In this document: positions 1-11,500 of the stretch, piece by piece | Position numbering within the stretch: position 1 is the first letter of the stretch | How the letters are laid out: every line of letters begins with the position of its first letter | Source of the DNA: Kwoniella bestiolae CBS 10118 | Lineage: Eukaryota > Basidiomycota > Tremellomycetes > Tremellales > Cryptococcaceae | Length of the DNA: 64,000 bases | Assembly (NCBI RefSeq): GCF_000512585.2 | Contig: NC_089244.1 | Location: 310,001 to 374,000 of the forward strand | Direction: 5' to 3' | The notes under the pieces: model-generated | Told to the model about the DNA's origin: nothing | Databases searched by the model: none | The model's input: the letters and a program-made list of their open reading frames with translations, nothing else | Position numbers and translations under genes: made by a program

Positions 1-427
1 GGGGGTATCTTCTGTTGGTCATGAAGTCGTCCTGTTTATTGTGGTAGGAGATTTTGGGAGGACAGAGGTGCGTCAGGTCAGCGATGAAAGGTGGGTTGGG
101 CAAAGGAGTGACATATATGTTGTTTGATGTGGAGGTATTGATGGAAGGAGGGGTAAAATGAAGGGAAAACAGAGTCAGTAAATGTTTAGGCGAAAGAAGC
201 TCTTTTGAACGTCGTTCTGCACTTACATCATTCTCCTCTTCCTCTTGTGTGTAGCCATACGACTTGTATCCCTCATTATGCATGGGAACTTCAGCCGGTT
301 TATGATAACCTCCACCACCGTTGAGAAGCTTGAGCAGTTCGATATCGGCGTAATCTGACTGCTCAGCTTCGAATGATCGGCGATCGTAAGAATCACGCCC
401 ATTGGGCGTGTCGTAGATGTAAGGCAT
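1..427 (-). CDS. 5' end of an unidentified gene (partial)
   Basis: Only the N-terminus is present and the gene leaves through the left edge. Exon 1 (427..227) encodes 67 residues starting MPYIYDTPNGRDSYDRR. It ends at a GTAAGT donor; an AAACAG acceptor follows at 32-34, so exon 2 covers 31..1 in phase 0 and adds DDFMTNRRYP. The segment is polar, with a Gly run (about residues 37-40) and a Glu run just before the first intron; no domain can be seen. The start is chosen because there is no ATG on this strand for the preceding 1,013 nt. Disordered tails like this are common in large fungal membrane or signalling proteins, but I cannot name the product. Confidence 0.7.
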   Translation of the reverse strand, partial: MPYIYDTPNGRDSYDRRSFEAEQSDYADIELLKLLNGGGGYHKPAEVPMHNEGYKSYGYTQEEEENDVSAERRSKELLSPKHLLTLFSLHFTPPSINTSTSNNIYVTPLPNPPFIADLTHLCPPKISYHNKQDDFMTNRRYP

Positions 428-1440
428 GATGTCGATTATGGGAGATAACCCCAAGCGACCCAGGGGCCGTGGTACAGACTCTCCTTTATATGGAGAATGT
501 ACCGGTAGTGACAGGGAAGATGGATCTAAAGAAGTATGTGGGTGGCAAATATATTGATGTGATGCGATTGATTGTGTCTGTCGACGGGGTAGGGTCGGTT
601 TGAATATCTAACGAGATCAGAAACCGATGCAAGGTTTCTACGTTGATGACGCTATTGATGGATGATGACCGGATAATAAGGAAAGTCGACAAATGGGTGA
701 GGTGAGGTGAAGGGTGGGTGGTTGATTGTGATTGTGATTGTTGTGTAAGAAGCAAGGAGCTGAGACTACCAATGAAGGTGTGCAGGTTGGCTGCGGAGCG
801 TCGACTTGCTTGGAAAAAAGGGGGATATCCCGTCTGTCGGTTTGTAGTTGAATGATTGATCAACGTGTACGCGGGGTAGACCGTGCGTATGAGTTGAACG
901 ATAAACGACTATAACGGATAGAGAGGGATGGAGTTGTGCTGTTGAGTTGTAGAGAAAGAAAGAAAAAGGAAAGAAGAAAGGGAGGTGGCGATGAACAAAG
1001 GAATATATCTATTAATCAGCCAGAGAGTAACGACAAAAGATTAAGGTTGAATTGACTGGGTTGAGTCGGCCACTCGGTGATGAAAAGTGAGCACTTACGT
1101 CTACCTCTCTACTCTATCACTTGACTACGATGTGACAGGTTTTCCTTTTCTATGGCTGAGGGAGGGGGATACCGTTTTCTCCTGTTTTCTTCTAAATGAC
1201 CTTTTCTCTGTTCAACGACACGTTGTTGCGATGCCGAAGTGATGGGTATAAGGTCAAGTTTGGAGTAAGAAGAGGAAGAAGTCAACAAGTAAGTGATGGA
1301 TGAGTGATGAATCGGCAGAGATAGAGTGTGTTCAGTTAAGAATGACTCTACTCTATGTACCGTTTTATTGAAAGTGAGTTGAGGAGAAGGTAGGGAAGGA
1401 AGAAGGGGAGTTGTATTGTATGGAATGAATGACCTGCCAG
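428..1440 (-). promoter_or_regulatory. ATG-free leader/promoter of the first gene
   Basis: Reading the minus strand upstream of the start at 427, no ATG occurs until the overlapping pair at 1441-1447. About 16 would be expected by chance in a stretch of this length. The minus strand is pyrimidine-rich in parts (for example around 955-980). A GTAAGT-like donor on the minus strand near 1094-1099 suggests a 5'-UTR intron. Transcript extent is inferred; the ATG gap is seen directly. Confidence 0.5.
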
Positions 1441-1676
1441 CATGCATGATTGCGCGTGCAACCTGCTCTCTCTCCCTGCCATACGCATACTCTAGGCATT
1501 CGTCATACAAAACTAAACTCAGCCAAATCGACAAAGAATCGAAAAATTGATTATCCTTTTATATGGTATATCGCCGAAACACCGCAGCGTGGCGCGTTTA
1601 TAACATTACTTAGACAGTGAAGTATGACGCGTTCCTATCAGCTAGCTGCTAAAGATGCTTGTCCACCGATCATCCT

Positions 1677-2820
1677 TCATCGTGTGTCCATCATGTCCAA
1701 GGGTTTTTCATTGCTATATGACGTATCGGCGTCATGTAGAGCAGTGGAAGCTACGATGATGGTGATAGTACCTGCAAAAGCGGGGAAGCCACCAATATGA
1801 CCTTTGACGAGATCGTCGATCAGCCACCCCAAGCCTGACATCTCCTCGTAGAGGCTATATGGGATCATCACCGGCGCAAGCCCTCGTCCTTCACGTTGGC
1901 AAGACCAACAATACCAAAGCTGCGATCGTTACCCTGACATAAGTCCAACCCTATACTTATACTGACTGATCGGTCTAAAACCGACTTACTTTCGTGCCCG
2001 ATATAACGACTTCCCATCCCGTGAGCTCGTGACATGCGCATCTTCCGCGATCCCATGGTAAATGCATTTGGACACGTTGAAAGTGACGATGCAAACGATG
2101 ACCTTCCATATGACAAAGCGGAGTATCTACTGTATCGCTGTCTCTCGATGGGTCTCAAGGTGGGTGTCTTCCCTTAAACCTGACTAACCAAGCGGTCCAT
2201 CGAGCTATCTCTACACCCTCCAATCCTTACGATCCCATCTCCCAGCCGATACCCACCCACAAGCTGCTAGCTGAACAAGCCGTCCACCTATGCTCCTCTC
2301 TTACAAGCTGGACATGGCGGATCACCTAAACGATAGATTGGTCCATCTCCCGGATGAAGGCGAGTCTTGAGTGCTCGGTCCAGCCTTGTCACGAAAATCC
2401 TGGATTTCTGCTCTGCCTTTGTGAGGGATGCAGGTGTTACACTGCGAGGAGGACGTGGCTTGGTGAGCCGGGGAGAAAGGGTTGGTGCGTATCCAGAATG
2501 TCTGATCATCGTTAGGCCTCTTGCTATGACTGGTTCCGCCCGTTGGGAATGTGGGGACAGGCATAGATGCTTGGACAATCGGTGTCGGATTTGGAGGTTT
2601 ATCCCTATCCCTAGAACATGCTGCATTTCCTTCCTACTCAACCAAGCGACACTTCTCGACGTCCCATGAGGTTGCACAGCTCTGGTTATACCATTCTCAC
2701 CCAAGAACGAACATCCTTCTCCGACTGAGCATCTCTTCCCTCGTTATACCCAAAACCTGGGCCATATCACCGAGATGAAGATGCAGCAGCGCAATACCAC
2801 TTGCATCTATCGGCCATACA
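1677..2820 (-). CDS. hypothetical multi-exon protein with CxC and CxxC motifs; 5' end unresolved
   Basis: A chain of phase-compatible exons is visible: about 2820..2697 (WPIDASG...GDMAQVLGITREEM), 2604..2326 (92 codons, Thr/Ser/Pro-rich, with a CNTC motif), a small exon near 2265..2227, 2137..1990 (49 codons, with CACHELTGW) and 1919..1677 (80 codons plus TGA, starting LWYCWSCQ). The introns have usable donors, including GTAAGT at 1984-1989, and AG acceptors. CACH plus CWSC could form a metal site, but no named family is recognised. The start is not found; further exons may lie at 2830-3500, where several frames are open and I could not choose between them. A degenerate gene is the main alternative, since chance-open frames of this size are not rare at this base composition. 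Confidence 0.42.
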
Positions 2821-2829
2821 GTCAGTATT

Positions 2830-4400
2830 CATTTCCCTTCATATCTGGAGACAGTGGGCTGGCACGGGGTATGGATACACCGACGTGTGTGTTCAGCCTG
2901 GATATGTGAACATGCCTGTTGATCCTTTCTGTTGGGTGTCTGATCCACATCCTTCTTTGAAGATACGTTGAGGTCTTCTGCATTTGGAGAGGAAGGTCGG
3001 AACGGGTTAAGGATATATCGAGAAGCGCGCATGGTTTCTCTGATCATGTAGGATCTACCAGATCGAGATTATAATCGAGGAGGAAGGAGAGGCGGATGAA
3101 GGGAGATCCATCCGCAAGTCTCCATTGTGGATACCACATAACGAATCCAATTGGCTCACTACGGATATCAAAGAGGAGAAGAACCAAGACATTGAGTCGA
3201 CACTGAATGAGTGGTTTGTTTTGTCGCACGATCGACAGGGCGCATGCAGTCAAAGCCCACCATTAGTCGGTGTACTCAGGGGGTGAAATATGCAGAATTT
3301 ACTGGAATCACCGAATATGACGTTAGAGCTGTGGACTGAATTGCGTAATTAATGTACATACCTCGACTCAAGGAGGGAGTATGTTCCATTGTGTATGGTA
3401 CATGTACAGCACATGCTGATTTGAGAAAGGGGGTCGAAAGGAAATGTCGACGGGAGTTGTACAAGGCCCGCGTCTTTGTGGTCGGTGTCTGGCACAAGTT
3501 CCGTACTTCCTCAGCAATGGGATGTGAGGCAAGTTTTCAGAAAAGGAGCACTCAATCGACGGTGGATCAAGCGAGGATGATCCTAACGTGATGAAATGAG
3601 ATAATCCGATGAACTTGGGAGAAAGGGCTGGGATCCAGGCAGCTATAGGCTATAGACGGATCAACCACAGGTTAAAACATACATATTTGACAAGCTAAAC
3701 GAGGGATGATTCTTACTCAGAGCCTAGAGAAAGTGCAAAGGGAACAATAAAGAAAATTGTACAGGAGCAGTATGGGAATTCGCTTTTTGCTGGATTCGCA
3801 GGCGATCCTCTGTAAATCAGGTACGCATCGAACCCTGGTAAACCCTTTTTCACCCTTTTCGTTGCTATAGTACCGGCTTAAACCCATCATATACATCATT
3901 CAAACATGCCGGGGGTATTCAGGATTAACCGATTATGAACAAAAATGAAAAGGACAAAAGAACATGAAACGTAGGGGGTTTCATCCTCTCATCATCCATC
4001 CTTGTCTTGTCCTTGCAGTATAGGGATAGGATGGAGATGAGAGGATATTCACGTGTAATACTATAATCATCATTGATCATTGTACAATACGAGCATCTTG
4101 TATCTTGTTTCAAGAAATTTTACACATTACTGTTATTGTTGTTCTGTTCTTCAATTGTATTTTTAACGCAACCGACTTGAACAGACATAAACCCATAAAG
4201 AGCACAAGCTATCCTGACGATGGGGTATCAATTCGACAAACGAGCACTGTTGTAGGATCATATCATACACGGGCATCACTCATCACTCGTCAATCACCAC
4301 GACGATCAGTGCGTATCGATACGATACACACAACACGCAGCAAAGGAACTCTCTCCTTGAAGTTGAGGTTTTATTAGAAAGGAGAGGTACAAAGGAACCA
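2830..4400. other. no securely supported gene
   Basis: Open frames up to about 80 codons exist on both strands (for example 2829..3047 and 3276..3497 on the minus strand). They overlap each other, lack clear homology and do not settle into one splice model. I see no tRNA, repeat or transposon. Part of 2830-3500 may be 5' exons of the minus-strand gene ending at 1677. Confidence 0.4.
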
Positions 4401-4775
4401 TCAATCAGGACCCCACTCTTGTTATACCACCTTTGGACACCATCTTGACATACTCGGATTGGACCTCCGTGAGTTTGATTCTACCTGATTGGATATATAT
4501 TGGATATACCTGTGTAATCGCAACATTACAACATTGGATGGCGATTGATTGCTGAAATCCTTGCACACAGTGTACAGGGAAAATACCCTCTTTGTTCAGC
4601 GATAAGAGTCATCCGAGTGGGGGGATTCCGCAGAAGGTCATTTGGGTTACCTAGACTTCGAGGTTTCGTTTCGTTAAATCCTATCCCTCTCGTCTCTAGC
4701 CAGAAGTGAGTTATATCGCTTCACTACCTCCTCACGTCGCACCATTTCTACTCTATCCCCTCAAACAACCCCATG

Positions 4776-5355
4776 AAACCCGGTAGTATCATAAAATTTC
4801 ACTGACTACTCCACCTTTAGTCAAACGCAGAGACCACCCAACCTCACTCCTTATAACGCTTTGACCAGTCCAAAGTCTGTTTCACCCCGAATCCCATCTC
4901 ATCTCTACTATCCCCTCCTCTTTCGAGCATATCAAACGCAACACACAAGGTGTCTCATCCTTCCTCGTCTTATTCCCGCTGTTCATCAAAGTGACTTTGA
5001 CCTCGAGGTAGAGGATCCACCATCAAACATTCCAAACACACACACACACACACTAGCAGAATTCAAAACAAACAAACTACCTGTCCCCTTTTCCCGCCCC
5101 CAGAAAACACGACTTTCCTCCTTACAACACTTCATTCCCACTCCAACGAAAATACGAACCTCTTATCAACCCGGATCACCATCTACTCATTCTCATCATC
5201 ATATCGACTGTATAATATACACATCAAAGACTTATAAATACAGTATCACATCTTTCTAGCTCCCCTCTTAGCTAGCTATCGTGTCCTGTCGGTAAATCGT
5301 CATATATCAACCTTGCCACCCTTACACAAGCTGACTCCACTCCAAACGGCCTACA
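4776..5355 (+). promoter_or_regulatory. 580-nt ATG-free leader of the RGS gene
   Basis: There is no ATG between the one at 4773 and the RGS start at 5356. The sequence is strongly pyrimidine- and A-rich, with frequent TC and CA runs and a (CA)n tract at about 5035-5053. The open frame across 4861-5259 has no ATG, so it reads as leader rather than coding sequence. Where transcription starts is not visible. Confidence 0.5.
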
Positions 5356-8165
5356 ATGTCGAGCTCATCCAACTCCCATTTGATGAAGACCACCAAGAGG
5401 GGTCGACCGTTTGTCAAGGTAAGTCAACGGATCGTTTATCTGACCTCAAGAGGAGTTTAGCTGACCAAGAGCCGTAGGACACTCATGACCTCTTCTGCAC
5501 ATTGGTGGTATCCCTAGAATTTGAAACACATAGAAATTTCTTCAAATCATACCCCAACAGTTTTACGACGTGAGTCCACTCACCATGCGGAGGAGATATA
5601 TGGTCTTTAAGCTGACCTGTTCCCCTTATCGTCACATAGCGATGACGCATGCTCCAACCTCTCCTCACTCAAATTCTCCCAATCGCAACGTGCGGCCGAC
5701 CCAAAGGATCCAACACGAATCATCACAACAACCACGACCACGACCTTTTCCATGTCCAGGGAAATGGCCAAAGCGATATGTCAACATTTCATGGATTCCC
5801 ACCTGATCGAAAATGCCACCGACCTCGATACAGTCTCCTTCAAGGAACGTGGTATATACATGTTGACTGCAAAGGGTCTACACATATTGGAACGCTTCGT
5901 AACTAAGAATGGTATTTCCGCCGATCACCTGATCAAGATCTTCGCTACTCAACCCATCTGTATGAAACTTCTACATCTCGAGAGACGATCCGTCGACGAT
6001 GAGATTATCATTACTCGAGGAGTGATTGAAGTTCTATTTAGGAGGTTCGCAGGGAAGGAACCGAATCTTACGAAGATGTCGGATGATGAGATTCAGGCGC
6101 ACAGGAATTCAAGATTCTATATGAAATCTCCTCCTCTACCCCCCGGAGAGATTTTCGAGCGATCCGACGGGATGATAGTGAGGAAGATATCGAATTCGAA
6201 TTTGAAGAATGTCTCTGGAACAACCTCGGACGACTATCATTTTCCTGCCCAGATGGCTATTGATTGGGTACTGGATTATACGTCTGCAACTGGGACGGAC
6301 GAGGCTGCCGAGATACTAGGTCAATTCGTTAGGTATGGGTTCATCACGCTGGTCAGTGATAAAGGAAAAGCAAAGGAGGGTAGTTTGGTCGTTACTGTTA
6401 GACATGGTGGGGCAGGTGGTGGTGCTGGTGCGGTAATGGTGGGCTCCATCTCCTACACTCAAGATTCTGTCAGATGTATGCAGCTTTTGCTGACACACGT
6501 TGATTCTCTTACTTAGCAAGAAGCAGAGTTCCGTGCTACCGAAAAAGCAATCTACAAATTCACCAAAGAAGGTATCCTCGTCGCTAAATGGTTTGATTCG
6601 TCCAAACCCCATTCCAACCCGCACGCCTCAAGCTCTAAACCCAACCTTCACGCTCAGGATTCAAGCAGTTCATTAAATCACAGCAATAGCAATACCAAGG
6701 GTAGATCATCCAGTGAAACTCCATCTTCAAGTCAGATACAAAGGCGGAACTCGATGTCCGACAGGCTACGTGCGGATTTCGACATTTCCGGTGTACCTGG
6801 CGGAGATAATCATGTGAAGGACTCGCATACCGCTAGACTAAAACAAATATTAGAAGAACCTGCTCTGCGAAGTTTGTTCAGGGAGTTTCTGAGAGCCAAC
6901 TTCTGCGAAGAAAATTTGAGTTTCTGGTTGGACGTGCAGGATTTCAAGAGACGATTTCAGACTACCTCTTCGGCCATTGCTACGCCCGGGTCGGCGAAGA
7001 ATAGTAAAACCACTGGACATGCTGCTATGGAGAAACACCAGCAGGATCTGATAGCTATGGCGTTTGTCATCTACAATAGTGAGTGAGAGTATTATTCACG
7101 ATCGTCATTGTTTTGATCAGTGTTCGAGGTTTCATGGGAATGGTAGACGCTGACGTTGTGCACGTTTCAGCCTACCTCGCACCCGCCTCACCCTGTGAAT
7201 TGAACATCGATCATACCCTCCGAGCAGAGTTGATTGGATACATGAACCAAATAACGGCGGACAAAGATGCGGGCGTCAAGGGACGTATAGAACCTGGTAT
7301 TGGAAATACGTTACATGCTAGTCAACTGCAAACTATGGTAAAGCTGTACGAACGGATACAAGTCTACATTTTCAGGTTGATGGCTACTGATTCGGTACCT
7401 AAAGTGAGCTTTGCCTCTCTGTGTGTTCAATTTCAACTGAAGTGGACTTGTACGCTGATGTATTGTTTGTTTCTTTCACTTTTAGTTCTGCAAAACTGAA
7501 CGTGTAAGCGATTTCCCATTTAACTATAATCCCTCAACGTCAACTTTGAACTTGAACATCGATTCAAACTTTACCCCCAAACCTGTCATCCTAAGTAACA
7601 GAGCGAATCAAGCAAGACTTCAAGCTGACAATATTGATAATCTCTCTTCTGCCGCCTTGATCCGATTCCTAAACGATAATACCGATACTTCCAAACGATC
7701 TACACCTCCCACGACAAATGGTTCAAATCGATCATCATTCGTTTCGCTCTTATAATGCCCCATCCCTTCATCCTTCTTTCGTTATGTTCTCCTTGGGATT
7801 ATGTTTCTTCGGCGATCGTACAACACAACCTACAGTTCCTCAACCTCATGTCAACGTTCTTCGAGTGGACCGAGAAAGGCGAACCTACCAATCCCGCCAG
7901 TCCCAACCAGCTAACGGGGTTGGAAGGTAAAGCCGGAGGATTATCGATAGATTCCAAGAGGGCTATGGCGTTGACAGTGGAGGATCATCAGCCTTCGCCT
8001 ACCAGGGCTTATCTGACTATATCCCAGGTGAGTGCCATGCTCCCCTTTCCTTGCTCGGTCGTAGAATTAAATGAATGAGGTTGCTAATTCTGCTTTGTAC
8101 GCGACTGTCAGGCCGCGAATGAGAAACAAGCTGCGATGATGAAAGCACAGCAGGGCGGTCATTGA
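5356..8165 (+). CDS. DEP-domain RGS protein (regulator of G-protein signalling)
   Basis: A GTPase-activating protein for heterotrimeric G-alpha; fungal relatives (Sst2, FlbA, cryptococcal Crg1 class) damp pheromone and nutrient signalling at the plasma membrane. Exon 1 is 5356..5418, exon 2 is 5478..5569 and exon 3 starts at 5640. DEP-type sequence is visible early (DTHDLFCTLVVSLEF) and again with AMAIDWVLDY. A Ser/Asn-rich linker follows, then the RGS box (about 6837-7495): LRSLFREFLRANFCEENLSF, helices interrupted by introns, and LMATDSVPKFCKTER at its end. After the RGS box the frame runs to a TAA at 7753-7755. A second open segment (7755-8032, then 8112..8165 after an intron) encodes helical sequence and stops with TGA. 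I place it in the same gene, but the 7700-7840 junction has no convincing splice site, so the C-terminus is uncertain. Confidence 0.9.
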
Positions 8166-8564
8166 TGATCTTGCATCTTGGTACGCCTTGAGTCAGCGAC
8201 ATACCATATCATTCGAGCGGGTTCATCGGATTGGTGTATCGCATAATACATATTGTACTGTAACATTGTTATTGCTCATATATACATATATACTCTCCTT
8301 TAATGCTACGCCATGTTAATGCTCACGATCTGAAAATGATTGTTTTCTTCCGTTGATATTCGCTACTTGTGTGCATCAGAGACTGTCCAGCGTAACAAGT
8401 CGAAATCATATTATACAATGACGATGCTGGTGCAGTACGTGCATACAGAGAAACCAAAGAGGAGCAGAATGCATCACGGGGAAAGAAAAGCCGCTCAAGA
8501 CAATCATACATGGCATCAAGTTTCATAATTAGGTCTATAACATCAACCTTAATCACTAAACGCA

Positions 8565-11500
8565 TCACTCCCCATAAGTATATTCCACCTCATCCACAGC
8601 CCCACCTTCCCTCTCCTCCAGATCCCTCGTATTCGACTTAATAGGCATAGGACCCCTCGTATCCATCTCATCGTCATCGTCAAACACGTTGTCTCCCAGG
8701 CCTAGGATCACTTCATGCGGTTTACCAGGTATGACTGGACGTAAAGGCGAGCCACCTCCAGAGGAAGAACGGCGTCTTTCGGCGGGGGAACGAGGTAAGA
8801 GAGCTAGTGTAGGGGACATGTGCTATTATCGGTTCAGACATATCAGCATTGTCGTCTCTAGAGGGATCCCACATGGTTGTACTAGATCTAGTGGTTAGAA
8901 GGATGTTACACCTACCTCCCAGGTGTTCTCCCCCGCACCTGATTTCCTTCGTACCCTACCACCACCGATCGAAAGGTTCCTCTCTTTATCACCCTCACCC
9001 TCATCTTCTTCCTGTTGCTCCTCCTGATCCTGACTTTGGTCCTTGGCAATATCAAAACTCGCTCCCCCCAATCTAGCTTCCTCCCCAAGCTCACCAACAC
9101 TAACCACACTCTCCGAATCGCTAATCTCCTCATCCGCCCTATCGCCCCCCGTTCCGGATCGCATAATCTCGGTTAACCTATTCCAAGCTCTATCGTCCCT
9201 ATCTGCCGCATGTGGGCCAACTACATCTTCCTCAGTAGGAGCTGGAGCGTTCGGATGGGATAATCCAAATTCATCCCATACCTCATTGGCATGTTCCATG
9301 ATATCCCCTCCGAACACTTCACCAAGGACATCTTCGTACTCGTGTAACCAGAACTCGATCATGCCATCTGGGTTGTATGGCAGTTCCGCACCACTACTCG
9401 TTAGACTCTTACGAGGAGGGAAGACATCTGATTCTCCCGTGGAAGCTGTTCTGGGATGAGGTGCTCCGTGAGGTACATGGCCGTGGGCGTGGGCATGATG
9501 CAATGCTGGATCTTCAAGTGTTACTGCTGAGGTCGAGTTGGATCGTTTGTGCGATGGTTCAGGGGACGGTAGGGATGCGAGGTGAGCGGGAAAATGACGT
9601 TTGTTGTAAAATTGCACGAGAGATCGGAGGGCATATTCTTGTGGCTGTCAGGTGAAACAGACATGTTAATACCTGGCGTGTCAGTTTTGTTTGAAGCGAA
9701 CCTACCAGAGCATCCTCCAGCTCATTGTCCTGATCTGTACCCGCCAACCAGTCATCTCGCAATTCAGGCCGACAGTTGAGGTAGATTGACGTTATGACCT
9801 TCATGTTGGCTGAGATTACTTAGGTCAGCAATGCACTCAACAAGCTCACAGGTATCGTTCCGACTTACTTTGCCTCCACTTCCTTCCACACCAAGGCATC
9901 TGACTCTTGATCAACTTTAATATCTGCAATTGCAACATCGGATGATTCACTTTCAACATCCTTTTCAGTATTTGCTATGTAAGGTGCTCACTTGATCAGC
10001 CCTCTCCTTAGTATGACCTTGATGAGCATACACTTACCGAGCTCTTGTACGTCGTCAACATATACGTCCTATGACTCCTATGTTTCGTAATCTTCTGCAA
10101 TATCTTCAAGAAATTGATAGTGGAGAAGAAATTTCTCCAAGAATAATCACTTATCAGTTCGATTTCTCCATCAGAAGCTCCTGGTACATTGCTTGGTAGA
10201 GTGTCCGCATTCGATGCTAGAGGTGGAGAATGCTTGCTCGGCTGACGTAGGAGTAAATCATCCTCTAGGGAAGGTGGGGATTTCGAGCAATTCAAATAAC
10301 AGTATCGGAAGAAGCTGTAGACAGACGAGGATCTTAGCTAACTCAAGGACGATTTTCATGTGCTGTTGACGTGAGGCTTACTTCAAGTCTTCTACTTCAT
10401 GTTTTGTCTGCACAATATTCAACAGGTCGGTCAAGCCGAACATCTTCAGAACCAGCAAAGCGCAGTTAGAGTCGAACAATAGTTGAGCAAAGTAGTGGAA
10501 TTTCAGGATATCTAGGTGGATCGGAATTGGGTAAGCAATGGCCGGGGCCCACGATGAGAACCACTCACGAGAGGCCTTGAACCACTTCAACAGCAGCAAG
10601 AGGATAGCTGATACAGCCTTCGAAGTGATCTCACGATGTCGAGCGATATCGATCTCTTCCTTTGTAGGAGGCGGTACGTTCTCTGCAGCAGCTGTGGTGT
10701 AGAGCGCCGTGTTAGCATCCAGATAGTAGGGCCACATGTTTAACGGATTAGCCCTGGAAACTCACGAGGCACTTCCTGAGTCGGCGAAGTAACTCCTTGA
10801 GGGATCCCGTTCGCAGCCAAATTGGCACCTGTCGCTCCCGGACTGGTGACTGTTGCCAACAGCAATTTCAAGAGCACGATCACACAGCTCTGCTGTATTG
10901 GCAGTGTGTTTTTCTATGAAGACCAAACACAACATTCAGCTTTAATTTATCAGGCGAGTAGCTCAGATGTGACATAGCGGAACTCACATATATAATTTCA
11001 ACACGGTGTAACCTCCTCGCAGCAGCTCTCTTCTCTCTCGCCAATCTTGCACCTTCCTTATTACCCTGATTGATAGCGTCCATCTCCTCTTCTTCGTATC
11101 TCCATTCCCTCCTCATAGCTTCCTCACTCTCCTCATCCTCATCTTCATCCCATTTACTAGGTGTGAACCCTATCAACCCACTCCTCCCCAATCCTCTTTC
11201 TTCGCGCATACACTCCTCTCTAGCTTGCCATAATTGATATAACCCCAATGATATGTACTCATGCCGATGATACAATTTGTCGGCCTCCGAAATCGCGAAT
11301 GGTACCAGATTTGCAGGAGCTATAGCTGATGTACGAGAATAAGGGAATACGAATGGACGTGTGGGGTCGGTCTGATACTGTTGTTTCTTTGGTTTAGGGG
11401 ACGGTGGAGGTGAAGGTGCTGGTGTGCCTGGCAATGGTGCTGAGGTCGGTGGGATGCAGTTATTCTGCTGACGAGGTTGGGATATAGGGATTTCGGTGGA

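Noticed and set aside
3830..3860. tRNA-like T-loop (GGTTCGATGCG on the minus strand)
   Set aside because: No matching acceptor, D or anticodon arms could be folded around it.
4861..5259. 132-codon open frame upstream of the RGS gene
   Set aside because: It has no ATG, begins with TTG and is low-complexity pyrimidine-rich leader sequence.
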